Position numbers and translations under genes: made by a program. From the NCBI GenBank assembly GCA_023246995.1, contig JAHFHI010000025.1:1-9518 (forward strand): a stretch of 9,518 nucleotides of DNA, given 5' to 3'. The notes under the pieces were generated by a model. That model did no database searches. It worked only from the letters and a program-made list of their open reading frames with translations, and was not told where the DNA came from. Shown piece after piece: positions 1-6,450 of the stretch. This DNA is from Candidatus Omnitrophota bacterium. Lineage in GTDB: Bacteria > Omnitrophota > Omnitrophia > Omnitrophales > Aquincolibacteriaceae. Positions within the stretch are counted from its first letter, which is position 1. The number at the start of each line of letters is the position of its first letter.

Positions 1-1
1 C

Positions 2-172
2 TTTAATCTTCACGAGGTGGCGCGATGCGTGGAGCGGGCGGTTGAAGAGACGCTCGAAGAGGGGCTGCGCACGGCGGATATTGCTTCCGAGGGCGCGCGG
101 CGCGTGGGATGCGCCGAAATGGGCGACAGCGTCGCGGGAAAAATCAATTCAAAATTAAAAGTGAAAAATTAA
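2..172 (+). CDS. leuB: 3-isopropylmalate dehydrogenase, C-terminal fragment (5' end outside window)
   Basis: Only the last 56 codons are present, in the frame starting at base 2 and ending at TAA 170-172. LeuB oxidises and decarboxylates 3-isopropylmalate in the cytoplasm during leucine synthesis, using NAD. The visible peptide has the family's C-terminal pattern: a helix rich in V/E (VERAVEETLEEG), then LRTADIASEG, then VGCAEMGDS. Leucine-type enzymes typically end with a T-x-D-I segment followed by an EMGD motif. NAD-dependent isocitrate dehydrogenases instead carry TRDLGG there, so LeuB is preferred. The natural end would fall near VAGKI (about base 142). The final residues NSKLKVKN are encoded by an AT-rich insert and look added on. 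asd starts 38 bases downstream on the same strand, which suggests co-transcription. A related beta-decarboxylating dehydrogenase cannot be fully excluded from this fragment. Confidence 0.85.
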   Translation, partial: FNLHEVARCVERAVEETLEEGLRTADIASEGARRVGCAEMGDSVAGKINSKLKVKN

Positions 173-196
173 AAATCGAAGATGCGAAAAATGAAA
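141..196. repeat. AT-rich repeat-like insert at the leuB 3' end
   Basis: This stretch is abruptly AT-rich compared with its GC-rich flanks: bases 141-180 contain only 6 G or C in 40. The 10-mer AAAATTAAAA occurs at 151-160 and again at 165-174, a 14-base period, surrounded by near-copies of the same A/T words. It spans the leuB stop codon, supplies LeuB's last eight or so residues, and fills most of the leuB-asd gap. Similar CAAAATTAAAA-type words at gene ends are, from memory, dispersed repeats in several bacterial genomes. Only one block is present here, so calling it a dispersed repeat is inference. Confidence 0.45.
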
Positions 197-210
197 GATT
201 GCAGGCGATC

Positions 211-1221
211 ATGAAAATGCTGACCGTGGCGATTCTTGGAGCGACCGGGGCCGTAGGCCAGGAATTTTTAAGCATCCTTGAGGAGAGAAATTTCCCGATC
301 GGGGAATTGCGGTTGCTGGCCTCCTCCCGCTCCACGGGTAAAAAAGTGACGTTCAAGGGCCGGACGTACACGCTTGAGGCGGCGCGCCCGGATTCTTTTG
401 CGGGGGTGGACCTTGTGCTTTCAAGCGCGGGTGGAAGCGTGAGCCGCGAGCTTGCGCCGCACGCCGTCAAGGCCGGGGCCCTTGTGGTGGACAACACAAG
501 CGCCTTCCGCATGGACCCCGGGGTCCCGCTGGTGGTGCCTGAAATCAATCCGCAGGATATCGCTCAAAATAAGGGGATTATTGCCAACCCCAACTGTTCG
601 ACGATCATTATGGTGGTGCCGCTTTTTCCTCTCCATAAAATTTCTTCGATCCGCCGCGTTGTGGCGGCCACTTATCAGGCCGCGAGCGGGGCCGGGGCGC
701 TCGCCATGAAGGAGCTCGAGGAACAGTCCCGCGAGGTTCTGGCCGGAGCCAAAGCTTCACCCAAGATTTTTCCGCATCAGATTGCGTTTAATCTTTTTTC
801 TCACAACAGCGCCATCAAGGAAAACGGTTATTGCGAGGAAGAAATCAAGATGATGCAGGAGACCAAAAAAATATTTCATGACGAAAAAATCCAGGTCGTG
901 GCCACGACCGTGCGGGTGCCGGTTTTTAGGGCGCACTCGGAAGCGCTTTTCGTGGAATTTGAAAAACCGTTTGAGCTTGAGGCCGTTTATGAAGCCTTGC
1001 GCGCGGCCCCCGGAGTGAGGCTGGTCGATGACCGGGCGAAAAATTATTTCCCCATGCCCGTGGAAGCCTCCGGCGGCGATGACGTGCTCGTGGGCCGTAT
1101 CCGCAAAGACCCGAGCCACCCGAACGGCCTCGCCCTTTTTGTGAGCGGCGATCAGATTCGCAAGGGCGCGGCCCTGAATGCCGTCCAGATCGCCGAAATT
1201 TGGGCCCGCGGCCGGGCCTGA
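211..1221 (+). CDS. asd: Aspartate-semialdehyde dehydrogenase
   Basis: The enzyme reduces aspartyl-4-phosphate to aspartate-4-semialdehyde with NADPH in the cytoplasm, the branch point to lysine/diaminopimelate, threonine and methionine. The protein has 336 residues from the ATG at 211, normal for the family. Residues 8-16 (ILGATGAVG) form the NADP-binding glycine loop. NPNCSTI contains the nucleophile Cys129. YQAASGAG follows, VPVFRAHSEAL contributes substrate-binding Arg/His, and GDQIRKGAALNAVQIAE is the usual C-terminal helix. The start is chosen because residue 4 onward is the first Rossmann strand. The frame is open further back to 109, but that extension would read through the end of leuB and the AT-rich insert and has no family counterpart. 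ATG 217 is an equally possible start. No clear Shine-Dalgarno sequence precedes either. It lies between leuB and truA on the same strand. Confidence 0.95.
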   Translation: MKMLTVAILGATGAVGQEFLSILEERNFPIGELRLLASSRSTGKKVTFKGRTYTLEAARPDSFAGVDLVLSSAGGSVSRELAPHAVKAGALVVDNTSAFRMDPGVPLVVPEINPQDIAQNKGIIANPNCSTIIMVVPLFPLHKISSIRRVVAATYQAASGAGALAMKELEEQSREVLAGAKASPKIFPHQIAFNLFSHNSAIKENGYCEEEIKMMQETKKIFHDEKIQVVATTVRVPVFRAHSEALFVEFEKPFELEAVYEALRAAPGVRLVDDRAKNYFPMPVEASGGDDVLVGRIRKDPSHPNGLALFVSGDQIRKGAALNAVQIAEIWARGRA

Positions 1222-1248
1222 TTCTCCGGCTCTCCGAAAATTTTTCTT

Positions 1249-2004
1249 ATGCGCAATATCAAGCTGACTCTCGAGTATGACGGGTCCGGTTTTTTTGGTT
1301 TTCAAAAACAGCCGGGCCGAGCCACCCTTCAGGAAGCGGTCGAAAAGGCCCTCTCGAGTTTTTTTGACGCCAAGGTTAAGATTGCCGCGGCGAGCGGAAG
1401 GACTGATGCCGGGGTTCACGCCCTCGAGCAGGTCGTTAATTTCAAAACCGCAAGCACGCGGGAACTGCGTCTTATCCAAAAGGGCTTAAACGCGCTTTTG
1501 CCGGAATCGGTTTCGGTACGAAAAATCGAAGAAGCTCCGGCGGAATTTCACGCCCGCTACAGCGTGAAATTAAAAACCTACGAGTATCATGTCTGGAATG
1601 ATCCCGTCCGCTCCCCGCTGTTCGGGCTGCGAGCTTTTCATGTGCCCGGGCCCCTTGACGTGGGCAGGATGCGCCGGGCGGCTGGGATTTTAAAAGGCCG
1701 TCATGATTTCCGTTCTTTCTGCGACGCGGGTTCCGGAGCCCTTGCGGATTCCTCCAGGCGCGGCACCGTGCGCACGGTCAAGCGTCTTGAGGTGAAGCGG
1801 CAGGGCGGGCTTATTACTTTGACCGTCGAGGCCGACGGTTTTCTGTATCACATGGTGCGCAATATCGCGGGCGTACTGATTGCCGCGGGCAGGGGGCGGC
1901 TTGCCTTGAAGAAAATCCGAGATATCCTAAACGCGCGTGACCGGCGTGCGGCGCCTCAAGGCGCGCCGGCGCGTGGCCTTGTGCTTGCCCGCGTGCGCTA
2001 CTGA
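1249..2004 (+). CDS. truA: tRNA pseudouridine(38-40) synthase
   Basis: TruA converts uridines 38-40 in the anticodon stem-loop of many tRNAs to pseudouridine. The 251-residue protein has family length and motifs in order. LTLEYDGSGFFGFQKQ is at the N-terminus, with Phe where Trp is common in GWQ. SGRTDAGVHA contains catalytic Asp53. FHARYSVKLKTYEYHV lies in the middle, and DGFLYHMVRNI is at residues 196-206, with the conserved Tyr200 and Arg204. The C-terminal APARGLVLARVRY matches the usual ending. It starts 27 bases after asd stops, without an obvious Shine-Dalgarno sequence, and is probably the last gene of the leuB-asd-truA unit. No convincing terminator follows; the next promoter is about 110 bases downstream. 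Confidence 0.96.
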   Translation: MRNIKLTLEYDGSGFFGFQKQPGRATLQEAVEKALSSFFDAKVKIAAASGRTDAGVHALEQVVNFKTASTRELRLIQKGLNALLPESVSVRKIEEAPAEFHARYSVKLKTYEYHVWNDPVRSPLFGLRAFHVPGPLDVGRMRRAAGILKGRHDFRSFCDAGSGALADSSRRGTVRTVKRLEVKRQGGLITLTVEADGFLYHMVRNIAGVLIAAGRGRLALKKIRDILNARDRRAAPQGAPARGLVLARVRY

Positions 2005-2116
2005 TCTCTGCCCCGGACCGGGATGTTATTGTTACCCATTTTAAATAAAGGGGTTGCGGATTTTTAGTGAGGCTCGCGGGGCCCGTGGATCAGGGGAGGG
2101 GAGCGTTAAAGAAGTT

Positions 2117-2145
2117 TTGACAAGACCGGGGGCCTCTGTTAAAAT
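2117..2145 (+). promoter_or_regulatory. Sigma-70-type promoter of rplM-rpsI
   Basis: The -35 box TTGACA (2117-2122) is a perfect consensus. A 17-base spacer leads to TAAAAT (2140-2145), a five-of-six match to TATAAT preceded by TG one base upstream (2137-2138), an extended -10. Transcription would start near 2151-2153, giving a leader of about 21-23 bases before the rplM ATG at 2174. That is too short for the structured leaders often used to autoregulate ribosomal-protein operons. The rest of the gap after truA (2005-2116) holds no gene or convincing hairpin. Confidence 0.8.
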
Positions 2146-2173
2146 CACCGACCTTGTTTCGAGAGAGACCCTT

Positions 2174-2605
2174 ATGATGAAAACCTATCTTCCTAACGAA
2201 AAAGATTTTGCGAGAAAGACTTATTTGGTCGATGCCTCCGGGAAAACCCTGGGACGGTTGGCCACGCGTATTGCCACACTTTTAATCGGCAAGGGCAAGC
2301 CTTGTTTTGCCCCTGATCAGATTTCCGGGGATCAGGTGGTGGTGGTCCAGGCCAAGCAGGTGAAGGTCACGGGGCAGAAGGCTAAAACCAAAATCTACAA
2401 CCACTACAGCGGTTATCCGGGCGGGCTCAAGACTTACACCTTCACGGAACTTCAGAATAAGAAGCCCGAGGAGATTATTATCCGGGCGGTTTCCCGAATG
2501 CTTCCCAAAAACAAACTCGGCCGGGAAATGCTGCGGCGCCTGCGTGTTTACGCCGGCGGTGAGCATGAACAAAAAGCCCAGCAGCCGATCCCCATATCCT
2601 GGTAA
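2174..2605 (+). CDS. rplM: 50S ribosomal protein L13
   Basis: L13 is a primary-binding protein of the large ribosomal subunit. The product has 143 residues from the ATG at 2174, against 142 in E. coli. It begins MMKTYLPN, followed by the hallmark TYLVDASGKTLGRLAT. VKVTGQKAKTKIY and HYSGYPGG lie in the middle, and the family signature runs from AVSRMLPKNKLG to LRRLRVYAGGEHEQKAQQP near the C-terminus. The frame is open back to a TTG at 2054, but that extension covers the promoter and has no L13 counterpart. ATG 2177 is an alternative start. A weak purine run (GAGAGAGA, 2161-2168) could act as ribosome binding site. rpsI follows after 13 bases, the nearly universal L13-S9 pair. Confidence 0.97.
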   Translation: MMKTYLPNEKDFARKTYLVDASGKTLGRLATRIATLLIGKGKPCFAPDQISGDQVVVVQAKQVKVTGQKAKTKIYNHYSGYPGGLKTYTFTELQNKKPEEIIIRAVSRMLPKNKLGREMLRRLRVYAGGEHEQKAQQPIPISW

Positions 2606-2618
2606 AGGAACCCTTTAA

Positions 2619-3014
2619 ATGTCCGAGACGACTTCTTACTACGCAACAGGCCGGCGCAAGGGTGCGATTGCCCGCGTGTGGCTGATCGCCGGTCAAAAGG
2701 GGATCGTCATCAACAATGCCGATTCCCGCGACTATCTTCAGCGGGCCAGTCTTCAGCTGATCGTTGAGCAGCCCTTCAAGAGCACCCAGCTCGGCGAAAA
2801 TTTCAAAGCCAAAGCTCATGTTCACGGCGGCGGCAAGGCCGGCCAGGCCGGGGCTGTCCGGCTCGGAATTTCCCGCGCGCTTATAAGCTACGACGAAAAG
2901 CTAAGGCCTCTCCTGCGCAAAAACGGTTTCTTGACGCGTGACCCGCGTAAAAAGGAACGCAAAAAGCCCGGCCGTAAGAGCGCGCGTAGAAGCTTCCAGT
3001 ACACCAAGCGCTGA
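2619..3014 (+). CDS. rpsI: 30S ribosomal protein S9
   Basis: S9 is a small-subunit protein whose C-terminal tail reaches the P-site tRNA. The 131-residue product starts with the usual YYATGRRKGAIARV. It continues with VHGGGKAGQAGAVRLGISRAL, the S9 signature. It ends in a very basic tail, from DPRKKERKKPGRKSARR to QYTKR, matching the invariant lysine-arginine ending of bacterial S9. AAAGGAA (2604-2610), overlapping the rplM stop codon, is a fair ribosome binding site 8 bases before the ATG. It is co-transcribed with rplM. A weak hairpin with a T-run overlaps its stop codon. Confidence 0.97.
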   Translation: MSETTSYYATGRRKGAIARVWLIAGQKGIVINNADSRDYLQRASLQLIVEQPFKSTQLGENFKAKAHVHGGGKAGQAGAVRLGISRALISYDEKLRPLLRKNGFLTRDPRKKERKKPGRKSARRSFQYTKR

Positions 3015-3033
3015 TCTTTCGCGCTGGATTTTT
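3004..3033 (+). terminator. Weak candidate intrinsic terminator at the rpsI stop
   Basis: AGCGC (3007-3011) pairs with GCGCT (3021-3025) around a 9-base loop. The stem can be extended by two C-G pairs (3004-3005 with 3026-3027) past one bulged A. Five T (3029-3033) follow. The rpsI stop codon TGA (3012-3014) lies in the loop, and the next gene's ATG is only 3 bases after the T-run. The stem is short, so it may be partial or non-functional. Confidence 0.3.
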
Positions 3034-3036
3034 CCC

Positions 3037-3159
3037 ATGCGCAAAATTTTCTACCCGTTGCTTCTGCTGGCACTCGCCGTGACGCTTTCTTCCTGTCAGG
3101 GATTTTTCGAGGAATACGCTTATCAGCCTTTGGGCGGCGGGCAGTACCAGAATTACTAA
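3037..3159 (+). CDS. Small predicted lipoprotein of unknown function
   Basis: This is a 40-residue product I do not recognise. It begins MRKIF, has a hydrophobic core YPLLLLALAVTL, and reaches a lipobox LSSC with Cys20. That is a complete lipoprotein signal peptide, cut before Cys20 and lipidated there. The mature part is only 21 residues: CQGFFEEYAYQ followed by PLGGGQYQNY, rich in aromatic residues, Gly and Gln and lacking Lys and Arg. The frame stays open back into rpsI, but the ATG at 3037 is chosen because the signal peptide starts there. No strong ribosome binding site is visible. It sits 22 bases after rpsI and 4 bases before the AsmA-like gene, so it is probably translated with the latter. 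By size it resembles entericidin-like small lipoproteins, but no homology can be claimed. A chance ORF is possible but unlikely given the well-formed lipobox. Confidence 0.65.
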   Translation: MRKIFYPLLLLALAVTLSSCQGFFEEYAYQPLGGGQYQNY

Positions 3160-3163
3160 AAAA

Positions 3164-5677
3164 ATGCCCAACAAACGAAATGCCCGGGCCGGCTTATTCC
3201 TTTCAGCCGGCGTTCTTGTGCTTGCCCTCGCCGTTTATTACGGACTGGTCGCGCTCTGGATCAAGCCCGAGACAATTCCCTCCGCGCTGGTCAAAATTCT
3301 CGACCGCAACTTTGACACCAGCCTGACTTTTAAAACTGCGTCCTTTAACGCTTTTCCCGTACCGTCTTCCGAGTTAGGAGAGCTACGCATCACTTTCAGA
3401 AAAACAGGGCAGACCCTCACGGCCAAGAGAGCTCGAATCTTTCTCGGGGTCCTTCATCTTTTGATCGGGCGCGCGGAAGTGGTCCGAGTCCATATTCAGG
3501 GCGGGAGTTCGGAGATTGTGCCCCCGGAGAGAATCCCGCTGGCTCCGGTAAGGATTTCCAACATGAATGTGCGCATCCAGCGCTCCGGCGATAAAGCCCG
3601 GTATCAATGGACCGCCGATGCTTTCGGCCGCGAGCAGGCATTCAAAGGAGAAGGGTGGCTGCTTGCCGGCAAGGAATCGCTTGCGAGCCCGGCTTTTGCG
3701 GGATTCGAAGCCGGATTTTCCTTGGAAGGGATTGATCTTCTGTCGGTTTTTAAGCCCCAGGATCTGAATGCGCCCATGCGCCTTCAGGCCGGAAGCGGGC
3801 GGATGACTTGGAAAATTCACAGGGTCGCGGGCCAGCCATGGGTTCAGCTTGAATCCAAGGCCGAAGTCAAAGGGCTGGTTTATGAAATTTATCAGGAAGC
3901 GAGCCGGGTCACTTCCCCCACCGTAGAAGCGTTTCTGGAAGCGGATTTCACGTGGCATCCGGCCCAGGGAGAAGTGGTGCTCAAGCGCTCGCTTTTGTCG
4001 CTTCCCGCCGGACGCTTTGAAGCTTCCGGCAGAACTTCGCTTGCCACCGGGGAACTCAAGGACGTGCGCTTCAGCGGAACGGATATTCTGCTTGAAAGCC
4101 TCCCGCAATATTACATTCCCTTTCAGGAAGCGGTCCCGTTTAATTTCGGATTTTCGGGCCGCAGCAGTTTTGAAATGTCGGCCGAAGGGAGCTGGAAGGA
4201 GCTTGCGCTTCACGCCAACTGGGACCTGACGCCCGCGCTTATTTCATACGGCGGCTACTTTTCCAAGCCCAAGGATTTCCCGCTCCATCTGCTCTTCGAT
4301 TTTTCAGTGAAGCAGGGCCGGATGCTTGAGGGCGACTTTTCTCTCGAGCTTGAAAAGGCCACGACCAAGGGAACCCTGCGGAGTTTTAATCTCCGGACGG
4401 GCGAGGGAGAGCTCAATTTGCTGACCAATAAATTTTCCATCGACGGCTGGGAGGCCCTGATCCCGGCCTTCAAAGATTACAAGCTCGGGGGAGAGGTCAA
4501 AATTCTCGCCAACTTAAGCGGGAACCTGATCGAACATCCGGGCCGGATCAAGCGCACGGTGAATGTGACGGTGCAAAACGGACGGCTCCGCGACGCCGGG
4601 GGCCATGAAATCCGCAACATCCATTTCTCTCTCGACTCCGGGCTCTTGGCCCTTGAACTCAAAGAGGCGGAGTTCCAGATCGGGGCTTCGCCCGTTCTCC
4701 TGGCCCTTCACATTGAGGATCCCTTTGGCAAGCCTTCTGCGAAGCTCAAGCTGGCCGCAAGCCAATTGCATCCGGTTCTGGTTCTCGAAACCGCGCGCGA
4801 ACTGGCCGGCCCATGGTTTCCTGAAAGCCTGCGAAGCAAGTTTTTAGAGTGGGAGAAAACCCTCGAAAGTCTTTTACCCGCCGGTCAGTTTTTGGAGAAA
4901 ACGGCCCTTGAGGCTGAATATGCCGAAGAGCGCTGGAGTTTTCCCAGGGCTGTCTTCGAGGTCTATGAGGGTTCGGTGACGGCTTCCGGAACGCTTGAGA
5001 TGCGCGGTGCGAGTCCGGCCGGTTATGAGCTTGACTGCCAGATCGACCGCATCAATCTGGCCCGTTTTTTAAAGAACCGGACCGGTTTTGAGAATCCTGC
5101 CGAGGGAAATTTCTTTTTTGTGGCCCGCTTGCGCGGAGAAGGTTTTGATTCAGACTGGAAAAAGCGGTTGCGGGGGCAAGGCACCTTTTCGCTCACCAAC
5201 GGGCGTTTTAAAAGTTTTGACGTGCTGGCGGCTGTGGCCAAGATTGAGGGCTTTGAAGATGTCGGCAATTCCGTTTCCGGGGAAACGGGTTTTGATGATG
5301 TCCGGTCCTCTTTCAGCATTGAGGAAGGCCGCATGAAGATGGACAAGCTTTCGCTTGTTTCCAGGGATTTTTCAATGGTGGCGAGCGGAGAGCTTTCCCT
5401 GGAGGGAATCCTGAACTACCGGCTGAATGTTTTTCTTTCCGGCCCCGTGGCGACCCGTCTTTTTGAAGCTCACGGGCAGAAACCCTCCGAGATCTCAAGT
5501 GAGCCTTTCGGACCCTTGGAGCTTCTTTTAGCCGGGGATTTCGGGCATCCTGAAATCCAGCCGGACCCGGCCTTTTTGCCCCGGTTGAAAGATCAGCTGC
5601 TCAAGCGCAAAGATCAGGAAGTTTTGAACAGTTTTTTGCCGGAAGATTTTTTCTTCAAACGCCCGGCCAATTCATGA
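3164..5677 (+). CDS. AsmA-family envelope protein
   Basis: This is an 837-residue protein with a short basic N-terminus (MPNKRNAR), one membrane segment (about residues 10-33) and a long periplasmic region of repeated beta-strand pairs. AsmA/TamB/YhdP-type proteins form elongated grooves anchored in the inner membrane and are implicated in lipid transport to the outer membrane. The order here is a membrane anchor, AsmA-like N-terminal strands (PETIPSALVKILDRNF, then LGELRITFRKTGQTLTAKRARI), and repeats ending in acidic or Gly turns. At about residues 670-770 is the typical AsmA C-terminal module: GTFSLTNGRFKSFDVLAAV, an FDDVRSSFSIEEGRMKMDKLSL segment, then MVASGELSLEG and LNYRLNVFLSGPV. It starts 4 bases after the lipoprotein stop, without a clear ribosome binding site. 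Its last 64 bases overlap rnc on the other strand. The subfamily is undetermined; it is longer than E. coli AsmA (about 617) and shorter than TamB or YhdP. Confidence 0.82.
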   Translation: MPNKRNARAGLFLSAGVLVLALAVYYGLVALWIKPETIPSALVKILDRNFDTSLTFKTASFNAFPVPSSELGELRITFRKTGQTLTAKRARIFLGVLHLLIGRAEVVRVHIQGGSSEIVPPERIPLAPVRISNMNVRIQRSGDKARYQWTADAFGREQAFKGEGWLLAGKESLASPAFAGFEAGFSLEGIDLLSVFKPQDLNAPMRLQAGSGRMTWKIHRVAGQPWVQLESKAEVKGLVYEIYQEASRVTSPTVEAFLEADFTWHPAQGEVVLKRSLLSLPAGRFEASGRTSLATGELKDVRFSGTDILLESLPQYYIPFQEAVPFNFGFSGRSSFEMSAEGSWKELALHANWDLTPALISYGGYFSKPKDFPLHLLFDFSVKQGRMLEGDFSLELEKATTKGTLRSFNLRTGEGELNLLTNKFSIDGWEALIPAFKDYKLGGEVKILANLSGNLIEHPGRIKRTVNVTVQNGRLRDAGGHEIRNIHFSLDSGLLALELKEAEFQIGASPVLLALHIEDPFGKPSAKLKLAASQLHPVLVLETARELAGPWFPESLRSKFLEWEKTLESLLPAGQFLEKTALEAEYAEERWSFPRAVFEVYEGSVTASGTLEMRGASPAGYELDCQIDRINLARFLKNRTGFENPAEGNFFFVARLRGEGFDSDWKKRLRGQGTFSLTNGRFKSFDVLAAVAKIEGFEDVGNSVSGETGFDDVRSSFSIEEGRMKMDKLSLVSRDFSMVASGELSLEGILNYRLNVFLSGPVATRLFEAHGQKPSEISSEPFGPLELLLAGDFGHPEIQPDPAFLPRLKDQLLKRKDQEVLNSFLPEDFFFKRPANS
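5614..5677. other. Convergent 64-base overlap of asmA and rnc 3' ends
   Basis: The AsmA-like gene stops at 5677 on + and rnc stops at 5614 on -, so the final 20-odd codons of each are antisense to the other. In rnc this part encodes only the basic C-terminal tail, after the double-stranded RNA-binding domain. No intrinsic terminator with a clear stem and T-run is visible for either gene here, so transcripts may overlap further. The overlapping 3' ends could form RNA duplexes. Confidence 0.85.
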
Positions 5678-6411
5678 CGGAGCATGCGCACAAGCGAGCG
5701 GGCGGCTTTTTCTTCGGCGTCGCGTTTGCTCGGGCCGATGCCCGAGGCCTGATGGGTTCTGTCGGCGGCGACCGTGATCTTGAACCCGCGCGGGGTTGCC
5801 TCGCTTGTGTATTCGGGCAGGCGCTGCCAGTATCTTTGGACTAATTCCTGGAGCGTGCTTTTGGGATTGGGGTCAAGGCGCAGAAGTCTCCGTGCATCGA
5901 AGTAGGGCGTAAAAATTTTGAGGATAAACCGCTCGGCGGCGCTGAAACCTTTATCAAAAAAGAGCGCCGCGAGCAGGGCTTCAAAAGCGTCGGCGAAAAT
6001 TTTTGTTTTAGGGATGTCCGGCTGGGATTTGAGGCTTCTGCCGAGCTTGAGGTAACGGGGCAGCCCGATTTGAACGGCCAGGCGAGAAAGAATTTTGCGC
6101 GAGACCAGGATGGAGCGCAGCCGGCTCAGGAGCCCCTCATCGGCCTTGGGGTAAAGCCGGTAGATTTTTTGGCAGATGATCAGGTTTAAAATGGCGTCCC
6201 CCAGGAATTCCAGGCGGTCGAAATCCGGGAGTGACTTTTCGAGCCCTGCTGTTTCATTCCGGTAAGAGGGATGAAAAAGGGCGGCTTCGAGCAGACGCGG
6301 TTTTTTGAAAGTCAGGCCGAAAAGTCTTGAGGAAAAAAATGATTTTTGGGGCGAATGCGGGCGGCTCTTCCGGATGGGTTTCTGTTTTTTAGAGAGTCTC
6401 TTGGACGGCAT
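5614..6411 (-). CDS. rnc: Ribonuclease III
   Basis: RNase III cleaves double-stranded RNA in rRNA precursors, some mRNAs and sense-antisense duplexes. The 265-residue protein has a basic extension (1-25, nine Lys/Arg). The nuclease domain (about 27-175) has the signature DRLEFLGDAIL with Glu68 and Asp72, and ADAFEALLAALFFDKG with Asp141 and Glu144, matching E. coli E41, D45, D114 and E117. Asp65 replaces the usual first Glu of ERLEF. The double-stranded RNA-binding domain (about 182-247) runs from PKSTLQELVQ to GIGPSKRDAEEKAA, but the loop before FKITV is short and lacks the usual G-x-x-H. A basic tail (RLKKKSSGKK) ends it. ATG 6411 is chosen: the frame is open to TTG 6507, but that would run through a hairpin and the predicted promoter. 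rnc is divergent from argC and overlaps asmA by 64 bases. Confidence 0.95.
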   Translation of the reverse strand: MPSKRLSKKQKPIRKSRPHSPQKSFFSSRLFGLTFKKPRLLEAALFHPSYRNETAGLEKSLPDFDRLEFLGDAILNLIICQKIYRLYPKADEGLLSRLRSILVSRKILSRLAVQIGLPRYLKLGRSLKSQPDIPKTKIFADAFEALLAALFFDKGFSAAERFILKIFTPYFDARRLLRLDPNPKSTLQELVQRYWQRLPEYTSEATPRGFKITVAADRTHQASGIGPSKRDAEEKAARSLVRMLRHELAGRLKKKSSGKKLFKTS

Positions 6412-6418
6412 GCGGAAG

Positions 6419-6447
6419 AAAATAGTTTTTCCGGCGATTCGTGTCAA
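6419..6447 (-). promoter_or_regulatory. Predicted promoter of rnc, placing the start of transcription at the ATG
   Basis: On the - strand, TTGACA (6447-6442) is a perfect -35 box. A 17-base spacer follows, then TATTTT (6424-6419), four of six to the -10 consensus. Seven bases beyond the -10 is position 6412, with the rnc ATG starting at 6411. The mRNA would then be leaderless, or nearly so. There is no room for a Shine-Dalgarno sequence. Confidence 0.6.
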
Positions 6448-6450
6448 TCG

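Noticed and set aside
109..210. N-terminal extension of asd from ATG 109
   Set aside because: It reads through leuB's end and the AT-rich insert, gives a Lys/Arg-rich segment with no counterpart in the family, and the Rossmann strand begins just after ATG 211.
757..1479. 240-codon open frame on the - strand
   Set aside because: It lies opposite asd and truA, has no recognisable motifs, and is a shadow of GC-rich coding sequence.
2014..2024. CCCGGACCGGG after truA as a terminator
   Set aside because: The palindrome leaves a one-base loop and no T-run follows directly, so it cannot form a normal terminator hairpin.
2054..2173. N-terminal extension of rplM from TTG 2054
   Set aside because: The segment covers the TTGACA/TAAAAT promoter, and L13 begins at MMKTYLPN.
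3383..4213. 276-codon open frame on the - strand opposite asmA
   Set aside because: Composition is Arg/Lys/Pro-rich without domains; the + frame has AsmA features throughout.
5642..5656. GAAGA...TCTTC hairpin near the asmA end
   Set aside because: Short AT-rich stem with a T loop encoding EDFFF; too weak for a terminator on either strand.
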